Source: an uncultured Clostridia bacterium | GTDB lineage: Bacteria > Bacillota > Clostridia > Oscillospirales > Acutalibacteraceae | Direction of reading: 5' to 3' | Assembly (NCBI GenBank): GCA_946183365.1 | Contig: CAMHAH010000005.1 | Location: 62,001-126,000 of the forward strand | Length of the DNA stretch: 64,000 bases | Shown here: piece after piece, positions 14,775 to 23,433 of the stretch | Position numbering within the stretch: the stretch's first letter is position 1 | Layout: every line of letters starts with the position of its first letter | The notes under the pieces: generated by a model | What the model saw: only the letters and a program-made list of their open reading frames with translations | The model's database searches: none | What the model was told of the DNA's origin: nothing | Program-made: the position numbers and the translations under genes

Positions 14775-16520
14775 ATGAAAAAATTCTTATGTATGCTGTC
14801 AGCGCTGTTGTTTTTGATACCTTCATGCTCGGCGTCCGTATTTGCGGCTGATATAGATACAGTCCCGCTCGGTATCTGCGCTGTAACATCCGATAATGAA
14901 GGTAACTCGGCTATCGAGAATGCCGACGCGATAGAAGAATTAAGCTCTTATCACAGCTATGATCTGTATATAGATAAAGAGCCTGTTCTCAGTGTTGAAG
15001 CGCATAATGATGAGATGGCTTCAACGGGAGCTTCTTTGCCTGTATACTATAACGCTGAATTCATGATCCCCGATACTACACTTAAGGTATATTTAACAGG
15101 ATTGCGTTCGGAGAATATCGAAGAGCTGCAACAGCGTATCATTGACAACTTTATGAACGATACTTTTTTTGAGCTCTCTGACCTTAGCTTCATAGATACA
15201 GAGAAAACAAGTATAAAGGACGGAGATGAAAACCTGTGCTGGGCAGCGGCTTCTTCAAATATCCTGCATTATACAGGCTGGGGCGCTGAAGCGGGTTTTT
15301 CCGACGAGGACGCGTTATTCGATTTGTTTTCTTCATCATTCTCTGACGGCGGTTCTCATCAGGAAAATGCGATGGCGTGGTTCTTTAACGGAGCGGCGCT
15401 GCAGAACAATATCATAACGTTTGGCGGTGCAAAGGTAAAGAATTATCCGCGTTCGGGTGGTTATTTCAAAGATTATGCTTATGATATGGTCAGCGGATAC
15501 AAATATATCCGAGGGGCTTATGATATGAATAATATGTTTATGCTGCTCACTCATGGATACGGTATCAGCCCGGGACTGAACTTGATGAAAAATGACAGTA
15601 ATACAGGTACTCACGCGGTCACCCTCTGGGGCATGGTGATCGATGAGACATACAGTATAGATAATGCTGAACGGTACCGCGGAATTATGATCACTGACTC
15701 CGATTCGCATAAGGTCAACAGCTCCGACAGAAGGAACGCCGATCGGGTGCTCGGCTATTACCCGCTGTATTTCAGCCGTAATTTGTTTTGCTTTGACTAT
15801 TATCTTGGCTATACAGCGAGTTTAGACGATTTTGAATATCTTGTACCCTACAGCAAAGATGTTCCTCGTGAGACCGCTTCATCCGCCTCGAAAGATAAAA
15901 CTAAAACCCCCGATCTTATCATTAGCGAAGCTTATCTGAACGACAAGTTTACAACATCTATCAAAACGCTTTATGAGAGCGGCAGCGATCTGTATCTTCA
16001 ATATATAGTTTCAAGCGCTGCCGATAAGCCTTGGCGCTATGACATCAAGACAAAACGAAGCGTCACAAGCTCTGACGGTGAGGTATTATTCAGTGATATC
16101 GACATAGTTGACGGTTCTTTTTTCAATGGAATAAAGTATACTCAGGCGTCTGAGCTCCGTTATATAAAGCTCGATAATGTACCCGCGGGTGATTACACTC
16201 TGACGTTCACGGTCAACCCGAACCGCGATCATACCGAAGCGTATTATTACAACAATACCCGCTCTATAGATTTTAGTGTTCGTGACAGCTACAACCGAGG
16301 AGATTATGATGACAACAGGATCGTTGATTTGATAGATGTTTCTTTACTGCAAAAAGATATCACCGGATTTAATACCTATAAAGACAGTAAGACAGAAGAG
16401 AGATGCGATATCGATGAAAACGGACTTGATATCGCCGATTCTACGTTGATACTCAGAAGTCTGTGCGATATGGAAATACCTTACAGTGTCGGAGTAAAGG
16501 CTCTGTATAAAGGTATTTGA
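14775..16520 (+). CDS. Secreted IdeS-like cysteine protease with C-terminal dockerin
   Basis: The 581-residue product has a signal peptide (cleavage near AFA|AD), a papain-like domain, a CARDB-like segment (about 378-502) and a dockerin (about 509-565). Catalytic residues read as Cys155 in ENLCWAAASSNILHYTGWG, His280 in GTHAVTLWG, and Asp308/Asp310 in ITDSDSHK. The Cys context, the HAVTLWG segment and TDSD are those of the IdeS/Mac (C66) group of streptococcal immunoglobulin proteases. The dockerin loops are DYDDNRIVDLID and DIDENGLDIADS. The protease should therefore sit on a scaffoldin or at the cell surface. IgG cleavage cannot be assumed; other proteins, including mucosal or dietary ones, are possible substrates. 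Confidence 0.85.
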   Translation: MKKFLCMLSALLFLIPSCSASVFAADIDTVPLGICAVTSDNEGNSAIENADAIEELSSYHSYDLYIDKEPVLSVEAHNDEMASTGASLPVYYNAEFMIPDTTLKVYLTGLRSENIEELQQRIIDNFMNDTFFELSDLSFIDTEKTSIKDGDENLCWAAASSNILHYTGWGAEAGFSDEDALFDLFSSSFSDGGSHQENAMAWFFNGAALQNNIITFGGAKVKNYPRSGGYFKDYAYDMVSGYKYIRGAYDMNNMFMLLTHGYGISPGLNLMKNDSNTGTHAVTLWGMVIDETYSIDNAERYRGIMITDSDSHKVNSSDRRNADRVLGYYPLYFSRNLFCFDYYLGYTASLDDFEYLVPYSKDVPRETASSASKDKTKTPDLIISEAYLNDKFTTSIKTLYESGSDLYLQYIVSSAADKPWRYDIKTKRSVTSSDGEVLFSDIDIVDGSFFNGIKYTQASELRYIKLDNVPAGDYTLTFTVNPNRDHTEAYYYNNTRSIDFSVRDSYNRGDYDDNRIVDLIDVSLLQKDITGFNTYKDSKTEERCDIDENGLDIADSTLILRSLCDMEIPYSVGVKALYKGI

Positions 16521-16548
16521 TAAGCTGCTGTCCTTTTGCATTAAGCAG

Positions 16549-16577
16549 TTGACATAATCAAAAATTATGGTATACTA
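16549..16577 (+). promoter_or_regulatory. Promoter of tRNA-Gln
   Basis: TTGACA (16549-16554), 17-base spacer and TATACT (16572-16577), 11 bases before the tRNA. Boxes and spacing equal those of the tRNA-Gly promoter. Confidence 0.85.
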
Positions 16578-16588
16578 ATAATGCTGTT

Positions 16589-16663
16589 GGGAAGTAGCCA
16601 AGCGGTAAGGCAACGGACTTTGACTCCGTCATTCGTGGGTTCGAACCCCGCCTTCCCAGCCAG
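16589..16663 (+). tRNA. tRNA-Gln (anticodon UUG)
   Basis: A 75-base cloverleaf with acceptor TGGGAAG / CTTCCCA, D-arm GCCAAGCGGTAAGGC, anticodon stem ACGGA / TCCGT with loop CTTTGAC (anticodon TTG at 16621-16623), T-arm GTGGGTTCGAACCCCGC and encoded CCA (16661-16663). The U1-A72 pair fits glutamine tRNA identity. Single-gene unit. Confidence 0.97.
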
Positions 16664-16667
16664 ATAA

Positions 16668-16727
16668 AAGACCTGTTGATCTCAGACTGTTCAAAGTCGG
16701 GATATCAACAGGTCTTTATTTTTATAT
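16668..16727. terminator. Terminator after tRNA-Gln
   Basis: A 14-bp perfect stem, AAAGACCTGTTGAT (16668-16681) with ATCAACAGGTCTTT (16705-16718), closes a 23-base loop and is followed by TATTTTTAT. It may also stop transcription of cdaR from the other side. Confidence 0.85.
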
Positions 16728-16767
16728 CTTAATTATTATAAAACTAATCCTTTATGCTTACGAAGGA

Positions 16768-18036
16768 TCATTTCTTTGTAACATTAACGGTGGTCGTATA
16801 GCTTCCGTATACCCAGCAGGTAGAATAATCTGAGGCTAAGGTAACCTTAAGCGGAACGCTGAGCGAAACGGGATTGCCTGCTTTTAAGTTATCGAGCAAG
16901 CCGGTAAAGTCTGCTATAACGGTAACATCCGATGAAGAGATCTCCTCAGCGAGATCCGACGGACAATAGATACTCAGCTCAATATTATTGGTAGCGAACT
17001 CGGTATCGTAATCCGAGCTGTCGATCTTGCTCGATATCTTGCCTGTTACCTCAGCAAGTACATAGGATGAAAGGTCAACGGAGACCGTAGCCGTGGTCTC
17101 TCCGGATATGACCTTGCAGCCGTTGGGTACGGTGATATCATATTTCATTGAGTTCTTGGTGTTTTTGAGCTTTGAAAAATCAAGAGCACCTATATTGACG
17201 GTTCCGTCCTCGATCTTGTTGAGAGTATCCTGAGTAGCGGCGATCTTAACGGTAGAAGGAGATACACTGACTTCAGGGTAATCCTTAGGAGCGTTTGTGA
17301 CATTTACTCCGAGTGATACTGTAGAGATGGGCAGTACAGAGATAGTTACCTCAACGGTATCTATGTCGGTAACAACGAGCGGTAGATCGAGCTTATTGCC
17401 GTTTTCATCATAGAAATAGAGCTTCTCCTGGAAGGTTTTATCCGACTCCTGACCTGTGATCGTATCTTCAACAGCGACAGACGCTATCTGAGACACCTGC
17501 GTCTCGGGACCGGTAACATTGACCTTGGTCTGAGATAACGAGGTATTCGCGTAATGGCTGCTGTCGTTGAGCTTCACGGTCAGCTTGTTCTCGATATCAA
17601 AAACCTGTTCCTTCTCTTTATCGACGAACACGGTAACTGTAGCGGGAGTGACAGACGAAACTATATTGTAGTTAGTCATAAGACCTGTTTTCTTCGCTGA
17701 CAGAGAAAGAGTGTAGCTGCCCGGAGAGATAATGGAATTAGACTGATTGGCAACAATAGAAAGATCCGAGGATGTAAGGCTGCCTACGGTAACACGATTG
17801 CCGGATACCTCTACAGAGCCCTTTAGATTTTCCGCGTTAAACACCTTTAAGCCGTCGCTGACAGCCGACTCGGGTAAATCTACGATTATCGGTATATCGG
17901 ATATTGTAACGTTGGTATCGGTCTCTGAGCTTGCGTTGATAACAAACCACGCCGCGAACGCTATCAAAAAAGCGAGCACAAGCAGAGTGATATTGTGAGA
18001 GAAGAAGCGCGAGAGGAAGCTTTGTTTATTATTCAT
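16768..18036 (-). CDS. cdaR: CdaA regulatory protein CdaR (YbbR-domain protein)
   Basis: Membrane-anchored regulator of the diadenylate cyclase. After one N-terminal membrane segment (LVLAFLIAFAAWFVI) follow about four YbbR-type beta repeats of 80-90 residues, recognisable by recurring segments such as TVTVFVDKEKE, TVEVTISVLP and ATVSVDLSSYV. ATG 18036 follows GGAGGAGAAGG and overlaps the end of cdaA by 8 bases. The longer reading from 18075 has no ribosome site. In Bacillus and Listeria CdaR binds CdaA and modulates c-di-AMP synthesis. The glmM gene that usually completes the operon is absent. Confidence 0.92.
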   Translation of the reverse strand: MNNKQSFLSRFFSHNITLLVLAFLIAFAAWFVINASSETDTNVTISDIPIIVDLPESAVSDGLKVFNAENLKGSVEVSGNRVTVGSLTSSDLSIVANQSNSIISPGSYTLSLSAKKTGLMTNYNIVSSVTPATVTVFVDKEKEQVFDIENKLTVKLNDSSHYANTSLSQTKVNVTGPETQVSQIASVAVEDTITGQESDKTFQEKLYFYDENGNKLDLPLVVTDIDTVEVTISVLPISTVSLGVNVTNAPKDYPEVSVSPSTVKIAATQDTLNKIEDGTVNIGALDFSKLKNTKNSMKYDITVPNGCKVISGETTATVSVDLSSYVLAEVTGKISSKIDSSDYDTEFATNNIELSIYCPSDLAEEISSSDVTVIADFTGLLDNLKAGNPVSLSVPLKVTLASDYSTCWVYGSYTTTVNVTKK

Positions 18037-18922
18037 CGTCCTTCTCCTCCTTTCTGTTCTTGAACAAATCGCCAAACAGACCGGAGCGATCTTTTTCTCT
18101 TGTCACAAGCAGCTCTGTAAGCTTGTCATAAAGAGTATTACGGTTATAATCGCGATACAGAGTACCGTTCAGAGCGATCGAAATAACGCCGGTCTCCTCA
18201 GATACAACTACAATGACAGCGTCGCTCTCTTCGCTCATGCCTATAGCCGCGCGGTGTCTGGTACCGAGCGCCTGACTTACATTAAGGCTGTTGGTGAGCG
18301 GAAGTATACATCCGGCTGAGAGTATCTTGCCGTCGCGGATAATACAGGCGCCGTCATGCAACGGAGCTTTGTTGAAAAAGATATTGCCTAAAAGAGCGGC
18401 GGAGGTATCGCTGTTCAAGAATGTGCCTGTACCGGCGATCTCATTCAGCATACTGTTGCGCTCAAAAACGATCAAAGCGCCTGTTTTGGATTTTGAGAAT
18501 ACGGCGCAGGCGTCAGATACATCGCTGATAGCCTTTGTAACGGCGCTCTCGGGGTTGATGTTAGTGGTGTTGACAAAATTCTTAAAGGTCTTGTTGCTTC
18601 TGCCGAGCCTTTCAAGTCCCTGTCTTATCTCCGGCTGGAACACAACGATAATGATTATTGCCGAGAATTCGAATATAGACCTGAGTATATAATTGACCAT
18701 GGTCAAATTAAATATCCAGGAAAGGACAAACGCGATAAGCAGAACAACAATACCTTTTACAAGCTGACCCGCGCGGGTCTGTCTGAACAGCCTGAAAAGG
18801 TAATATAAAATAAGCGCAATGATAAGTATATCTATCGCGTCTTTGAATTCAAATGTTTTCAGTGTCGCCCATACGGTAGACCATATGCTGGACAATAATT
18901 CACCCATAAACTTCTTACTCAC
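18029..18922 (-). CDS. cdaA: Diadenylate cyclase CdaA
   Basis: Makes the second messenger c-di-AMP from two ATP. The 297-residue protein has three N-terminal membrane segments (about 30-95), then the DAC domain with HDGACIIRDGK (DGA at 190-192) and GTRHRAAIGMSE (RHR at 222-224), the two hallmark motifs. It is translationally coupled to cdaR. The reading starts at GTG 18922; ATG 18907 is also possible, and neither has a strong ribosome site. c-di-AMP controls potassium and osmolyte transport and wall homeostasis in Firmicutes. Confidence 0.95.
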   Translation of the reverse strand: MSKKFMGELLSSIWSTVWATLKTFEFKDAIDILIIALILYYLFRLFRQTRAGQLVKGIVVLLIAFVLSWIFNLTMVNYILRSIFEFSAIIIIVVFQPEIRQGLERLGRSNKTFKNFVNTTNINPESAVTKAISDVSDACAVFSKSKTGALIVFERNSMLNEIAGTGTFLNSDTSAALLGNIFFNKAPLHDGACIIRDGKILSAGCILPLTNSLNVSQALGTRHRAAIGMSEESDAVIVVVSEETGVISIALNGTLYRDYNRNTLYDKLTELLVTREKDRSGLFGDLFKNRKEEKDDE

Positions 18923-18972
18923 TTTACAGTTTTACATTCTTATAAATATTCTAACACAGCCTAATATAGATT

Positions 18973-20109
18973 TCAAGGTGAATTGTGCAATTTCCTCAAA
19001 GAATTAAAGAGTAATTTTATATCATTTTCTGTAGTAAATACAGACGGTGATATCCTGACCGTTCCTTTGTCGATCGTGCCCATGCTTTTGTGCGCTAAAG
19101 GAGCGCAATGCAGACCGCTTCTGACAGCTATGTCCGAACGTTCGGAAAGATACCTCGCTATATCCTCGCTGTTTACTCCTTTCATATCAAAGGATAAAAC
19201 GGGAGCTCCGTCGTAATTCGGATAAACAGTAACCTTATCAAGAGTATTCAGCCGCTCTTTGATCGCCTTTATAAGTCGGGTTTCTTTCTTATAAATATTA
19301 TCAATTCCTCTTTTTGATACAAAACCTACACCCGCGCCGAGACCTATTATACCCGCTATATTCGCCGTACCGGCTTCAAGCCTGTCGGGATAGAATAAGG
19401 GCATTTCAGCTTCTGCCGACTGACTGCCCGTACCGCCTTCTGTTAAAGTGTCAAGCAAGGTATCGTTGTTGATAAGGAGCAGTCCCGTGCCCATTGGTCC
19501 GTAGAGGTATTTGTGACCCGCGCAGCATACATAATCATAGTTATCCCCCTGAACGTCAACGGGAAGAACACCGGCGCTCTGAGCGGCGTCAAGACAGAAC
19601 ATTATATTATAGCTGTGAGCGAGAGCGCATAATCTCTCTACAGGCAGACGTATACCGAAAACATTCGACGCATGAGTGCAGATAAACAGCCTTGTTCTGC
19701 TATTGATAGCCTTTCTGAAATTTTCGAGAGTTTCATCATTATCGCCGGTTATTTCGGCAACAGTATAAGAGATAATACCGTTATCGCTGAGCTTTTGAAC
19801 GGGTCTCAAAACGGCGTTATGCTCCATAGAAGAGATTACGACATGATCGCCTCGCTTCAATACGCCTTTGATCACCGTATTCAAAGACTGTGTACAGCCG
19901 CTTGTGAAAATTACGTTTTCTTCAGAGCTTACGTTGAAGAATTTTTTGATGATACCGCGTGTATCAAACACCTTCTCGGAAGCGCGGATAGATTGTCTGT
20001 AGCCGCCTCTGCCGGGATTAAAGCCGTATATACTAACAGCGTTATTGACTGCCTGATATACCGCTAAAGGCTTCGGATATGTCGTAGCCGAATTATCAAG
20101 ATAGATCAT
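18973..20109 (-). CDS. Cysteine desulfurase family aminotransferase (class V, SufS/Csd-like)
   Basis: A 378-residue PLP enzyme. The PLP lysine is in CCAGHKYLYGPMGTG, with upstream FTSGCTQSLN, SSMEHNAVLRP and CLDAAQSAGVLPVD, and the sulfur-accepting cysteine in RSGLHCAPLAHKSMGT. The layout fits the TIGR01977-type group (EF2568-like) that accompanies selenium or sulfur trafficking genes rather than IscS. Its ATG overlaps the stop of the DUF3343 gene (ATGA), so the two work as a pair. No iscU or suf genes are adjacent, so general Fe-S assembly is less likely than sulfur or selenium transfer; this is inference. Confidence 0.88.
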   Translation of the reverse strand: MIYLDNSATTYPKPLAVYQAVNNAVSIYGFNPGRGGYRQSIRASEKVFDTRGIIKKFFNVSSEENVIFTSGCTQSLNTVIKGVLKRGDHVVISSMEHNAVLRPVQKLSDNGIISYTVAEITGDNDETLENFRKAINSRTRLFICTHASNVFGIRLPVERLCALAHSYNIMFCLDAAQSAGVLPVDVQGDNYDYVCCAGHKYLYGPMGTGLLLINNDTLLDTLTEGGTGSQSAEAEMPLFYPDRLEAGTANIAGIIGLGAGVGFVSKRGIDNIYKKETRLIKAIKERLNTLDKVTVYPNYDGAPVLSFDMKGVNSEDIARYLSERSDIAVRSGLHCAPLAHKSMGTIDKGTVRISPSVFTTENDIKLLFNSLRKLHNSP

Positions 20110-20333
20110 ATATCTCCTCTCTCTCCCCTGCCCAGCACCCTTACGCCGTTTGCTCTGAGAATCTTCTCAGCTTTATCGGTGTTGCCGGGCACAAAAAGGC
20201 AGTAGCCGCAGGACTTTATTTTAACGGATTTCGGAGTGCGCTGGATATATGATCGGATATTATATTTATCAAGAATACTTTTTGCCTTCATCGCGTAGGT
20301 GACAGAAGGCAGGAGTATGAGTTCGTTATTCAT
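20106..20333 (-). CDS. DUF3343 protein, putative sulfur/selenium carrier
   Basis: A 75-residue protein matching DUF3343, a small family often found beside selenium-metabolism genes or CsdA-like enzymes. It contains the central CGYCLFV region with the family cysteines and the preceding RTPKSVKIKS. It probably receives sulfur or selenium from the coupled desulfurase. ATG 20333 is the start; GAGGTG lies just ahead in the 3' arm of a hairpin, and the in-frame GTG at 20342 is part of that ribosome site rather than the true start. Confidence 0.8.
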   Translation of the reverse strand: MNNELILLPSVTYAMKAKSILDKYNIRSYIQRTPKSVKIKSCGYCLFVPGNTDKAEKILRANGVRVLGRGERGDI

Positions 20334-20380
20334 AAAAAACACCTCTGTTCCCTATCAGTTTATGACAGGCAAACAGAGGT
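20334..20380 (-). terminator. Hairpin acting as dapB terminator and DUF3343 ribosome site
   Basis: On the minus strand ACCTCTGTT pairs with AACAGAGGT over 9 bp, with a possible inner CCT/AGG extension. It is followed by TTTTTT and immediately by the DUF3343 ATG. The 3' arm carries GAGGTG, the ribosome site. It is the same design as 112-146 and 26116-26150. Confidence 0.7.
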
Positions 20381-20399
20381 TGTTCATTTATTTTTGAAA

Positions 20400-21152
20400 T
20401 CAGCTTTCTTTCAGCAGATCAGTCATATCATACATACCGGCGGGCTTGTCCTTGATGAAAACAGCGGCGTTGACAGCACCCGAAGCGAAAACACCCTTTG
20501 ACTGAGCCTGGTGCTTGATGGATACCACCTCGTCGTGACCCGCGAAGATGACCTCGTGCTCACCGACAATCGTACCGCCCCTTACGGAGTGGATTCCGAT
20601 CTCGTTACGCTCACGCTTTTTGCGGTAAGCGTGACGGTCGTATACATACTGAGCGCCGCTCTTCTCCTCAGAGATAGCGTCGGCGATCATCAGCGCTGTA
20701 CCAGAGGGAGCGTCGATCTTCTGGTTATGGTGCTTCTCGAGTATCTCTATATCAAAGCTGTCCGAAAGAACCTTCGCGGCCATCCTCGACAAAGCGATGA
20801 GGACGTTTATACCGAGAGACATATTGCCCGAATAGAATACAGGTATCTCCTTAGATGCGCATTTGATCTTCTCGACCTGAGCATCCGAAAAACCTGTTGT
20901 ACAGATGATTACGGGAGTTTTATGAGTCAGAGCGAAATCGAGCATATCGTCGAGCACCAGCGGATTAGAGAAATCAACGATAACATCCGGCTCTTCCCGT
21001 ACATCTACAAAGCAGGTATAAACAGGATAAGTCCTGTCACCTTTAGCTATATCGACGCCGCAAGAGATTATAATATCCTCGCGTTCATTCACACAAGCCT
21101 CAACAGCCTGTCCCATTTTACCGAGACAGCCGTTCAAAAGTATCTTAACCAT
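20400..21152 (-). CDS. dapB: 4-hydroxy-tetrahydrodipicolinate reductase
   Basis: Third enzyme of the lysine/diaminopimelate branch seen here; it reduces the DapA product with NAD(P)H. The 250-residue protein has the nucleotide-binding LLNGCLGKMGQAV, the DFSNPLVLDDML segment, the active-site EKHHNQKIDAPSGTALM with the catalytic histidines and lysine, and RGGTIVGEHEV. RBS AAGGAGG is well placed. It follows dapA by 48 bases in the operon asd-dapA-dapB and is closed by the hairpin at 20334-20380. Diaminopimelate feeds peptidoglycan, and the intermediate dipicolinate feeds spores. Confidence 0.96.
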   Translation of the reverse strand: MVKILLNGCLGKMGQAVEACVNEREDIIISCGVDIAKGDRTYPVYTCFVDVREEPDVIVDFSNPLVLDDMLDFALTHKTPVIICTTGFSDAQVEKIKCASKEIPVFYSGNMSLGINVLIALSRMAAKVLSDSFDIEILEKHHNQKIDAPSGTALMIADAISEEKSGAQYVYDRHAYRKKRERNEIGIHSVRGGTIVGEHEVIFAGHDEVVSIKHQAQSKGVFASGAVNAAVFIKDKPAGMYDMTDLLKES

Positions 21153-21200
21153 ACTGAACCTCCTTACAGAAACAGGGCGAAGTTATCGCCCTGTGATCAT

Positions 21201-22100
21201 TTACGCGTATTTACCGATAAGATTGTACTTAGCAAGACAATCCTTGAGATCATGATAGCCCGAATAGCTCATCGGAACAAGCGGAAGTCTGCATTCGCCC
21301 GCGTTGAAGCCGATAAGGTTCATTGCGGTCTTGACTGGTATCGGGTTGACGTCTGAGAACATGATATCCATCAGTTCTACATAATGGAAATTGAGCTTAG
21401 CAGCCTCTACAAAGTTATTGTTAAGACAAAGCTCGCAGATCTCATGCATCTCCTTGGGACAGAAGTTTGAGAATACTGAGATAACGCCTAAAGCGCCGAG
21501 TGACATGAACGGAACGGTCTGGTCGTCGTTGCCCGAATAGATATCGAGCTTATCGCCGCACAGAGAACGCGTCTGAGAAACCGAAGAGATATCGCCGTTA
21601 GCTTCCTTAGTAGCAACGATATTCTCGTGCTTGCACAGCTCGGCATAGGTCTTGGGCTTGATATTACAGCCTGTACGCGAGGGTACATTGTATAAGATCA
21701 TCGGCAGGTCAATATTGTCGGCAATAGTTGTGAAATGGCGTACAAGACCTGTCTGTGATGTTTTGTTATAGTAAGGTGTAACAGAGAGCAGAGCGTCAGC
21801 GCCGGATGACTCAGCAGACTTTGAGAGCTCAATAGCGGTATTGGTATCATTTGAGCCGGTACCCGCGATAACAGGGATACGGCCGTTGATACGCTCACAT
21901 ACGAAAGAGAGTACCTCGCAGTGCTCCTTTACGGTCAGAGTAGCCGCCTCGCCTGTAGTACCGCAGGCGATGATAGCGTCTGTGCCGTTCTCAACCTGGA
22001 ACTCAAGCAGTCTGGCGAGCTCCTCGTAATTCACGGAACCGTCGGAGTGCATAGGAGTGATCAAAGCGACGCCCGCGCCCTTAAAGATAGGTTTATTCAT
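21201..22100 (-). CDS. dapA: 4-hydroxy-tetrahydrodipicolinate synthase
   Basis: Condenses pyruvate with aspartate semialdehyde. The 299-residue TIM barrel has GTTGEAATL (pyruvate-binding threonines), ILYNVPSRTGCNI (active-site tyrosine and arginine), the Schiff-base lysine in NIVATKEANGD, and YSGNDDQTVPFMSLGALGVISV. The RBS GGAGG precedes the ATG. It lies 64 bases after asd and ahead of dapB. No lysine riboswitch fits in the short leader upstream of asd. Confidence 0.97.
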   Translation of the reverse strand: MNKPIFKGAGVALITPMHSDGSVNYEELARLLEFQVENGTDAIIACGTTGEAATLTVKEHCEVLSFVCERINGRIPVIAGTGSNDTNTAIELSKSAESSGADALLSVTPYYNKTSQTGLVRHFTTIADNIDLPMILYNVPSRTGCNIKPKTYAELCKHENIVATKEANGDISSVSQTRSLCGDKLDIYSGNDDQTVPFMSLGALGVISVFSNFCPKEMHEICELCLNNNFVEAAKLNFHYVELMDIMFSDVNPIPVKTAMNLIGFNAGECRLPLVPMSYSGYHDLKDCLAKYNLIGKYA

Positions 22101-22164
22101 AGATAATCCTCCAAATCGACATATAGCAGTACGTTATATTATATGTAATCAGTCAGTATAGATA

Positions 22165-23250
22165 TTAATCCATATAACCCTCAGCGCAAAGGAGCTCTGC
22201 CATAAGTACAGCGCCGCCCGCAGCGCCTCTGAGAGTATTGTGAGACATACAAACGAACTTCATATCATACTGGGTATCGGGTCTTAATCTTCCTACAGAT
22301 ATAGCCATACCGTTCTCGAGCATCCTCTCAGACTTGATCTGAGGTCTGTCGGGCTCGGTGAAATAGTGCAGGAACTGCTTGGGAGCTGAGGGAAGCTCAA
22401 GCTCCTGAGCTCTGCCCTTGTAGTTGTTCCAGATATCGATGATCTCTTCGACAGAGGGCTTATCCTCAACACCGAAAGACATAAATACAGCGGCTGTATG
22501 GCCGTCGGATACCGGAACTCTGAGGCACTGTGAGGTGATAGCGATATCATCAGCGTTCACGATCTTGTCGCCCTCGATATGACCCCAGAGCTTCAAGGGC
22601 TCCTGCTCGCTCTTCTCTTCCTCACCACCGATATAAGGGATAAGGTTATCTACCATCTCAGGCCAGCGCTCAAAGGTTTTGCCGGCGCCTGAGATAGCCT
22701 GATAAGTACAGGCAAGCACTTTAGTTACCTTAAACTTATCCTTTAAGGGATGGATAGCGGGTACATAGCTCTGTAATGAGCAGTTTGACTTGACCGCTAT
22801 AAAGCCCCTCTTAGTGCCCAGACGCTTGCGCTGAGCATGGATGATCTCAGCGTGATCTGGATTGATCTCGGGAACGATCATCGGTACGTCGGGAGTACCT
22901 CTGTTAGCGGAGTTGTTAGAGATAACAGGGCACTCAGCTTTAGCATAAGCCTCTTCGAGAGCCTTTATCTCATCCTTTTTCATATCTACAGCGCAGAAAA
23001 CAAAATCTACCTTAGCCGCTACAGCCTCAACATCGGCGGCGTCCATCATGATCATATCTTTGATATTCTCAGGGATAGGTGCGGTCATAGCCCATCTGCC
23101 CTCTACAGCCTCGGCATAGGTCTTGCCGGCTGAGCGCTTGGAAGCGGCAATCGCTGTTACCTTGAACCAAGGATGGTTTTCAAGAAGCAGAGAAAATCTT
23201 TGACCTACCATACCTGTAGCGCCGATGATGCCTACATTAAACGTTTTCAT
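22165..23250 (-). CDS. asd: Aspartate-semialdehyde dehydrogenase (archaeal/fungal-type)
   Basis: Reduces aspartyl phosphate to the semialdehyde at the head of the lysine, threonine and methionine branch. The 361-residue protein has NAD(P)-binding GIIGATGMVGQRF, SNNSANRG, the catalytic cysteine in VKSNCSLQSYVPA, and the substrate-binding YQAISGAGKTFERWPEM. The SNCSLQ and GRL.PD contexts point to the TIGR00978-type enzyme found in archaea, fungi and some clostridia rather than the E. coli type. RBS GGGAGG precedes the ATG. First gene of asd-dapA-dapB. Confidence 0.95.
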   Translation of the reverse strand: MKTFNVGIIGATGMVGQRFSLLLENHPWFKVTAIAASKRSAGKTYAEAVEGRWAMTAPIPENIKDMIMMDAADVEAVAAKVDFVFCAVDMKKDEIKALEEAYAKAECPVISNNSANRGTPDVPMIVPEINPDHAEIIHAQRKRLGTKRGFIAVKSNCSLQSYVPAIHPLKDKFKVTKVLACTYQAISGAGKTFERWPEMVDNLIPYIGGEEEKSEQEPLKLWGHIEGDKIVNADDIAITSQCLRVPVSDGHTAAVFMSFGVEDKPSVEEIIDIWNNYKGRAQELELPSAPKQFLHYFTEPDRPQIKSERMLENGMAISVGRLRPDTQYDMKFVCMSHNTLRGAAGGAVLMAELLCAEGYMD

Positions 23251-23377
23251 AATAAATTCCTCCCAATTTTAAAAAAACAGTTGAGTTTTTAACTATAATA
23301 ATATATTATGTTATAGGTAAATTCATACAGATAACCTTATTATACATCAAGTTTAAATATACCATTTATCAGCACAT

Positions 23378-23404
23378 TTGTCAATTTCAATTATGTAATA
23401 TAAT
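23378..23404 (+). promoter_or_regulatory. Possible promoter of the queA operon
   Basis: TTGTCA (23378-23383) and a perfect TATAAT (23399-23404) with a short 15-base spacer, 29 bases ahead of queA, in the 183-base divergent gap with asd. The spacing is below the optimum, so this is tentative. Confidence 0.4.
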
Positions 23405-23433
23405 GCAATTTACTCATAAAAGGAACATGAATA

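Noticed and set aside
23290..23316. Sequence resembling a dif site (CTATAA..TTATGTTATAG) between asd and queA
   Set aside because: Spacing is one base too long, the symmetry is broken, and AT-rich divergent promoter regions often contain such strings.
23251..23433. Lysine riboswitch ahead of asd-dapA-dapB
   Set aside because: The 183-base divergent gap is too short and lacks the expected multi-helix core.
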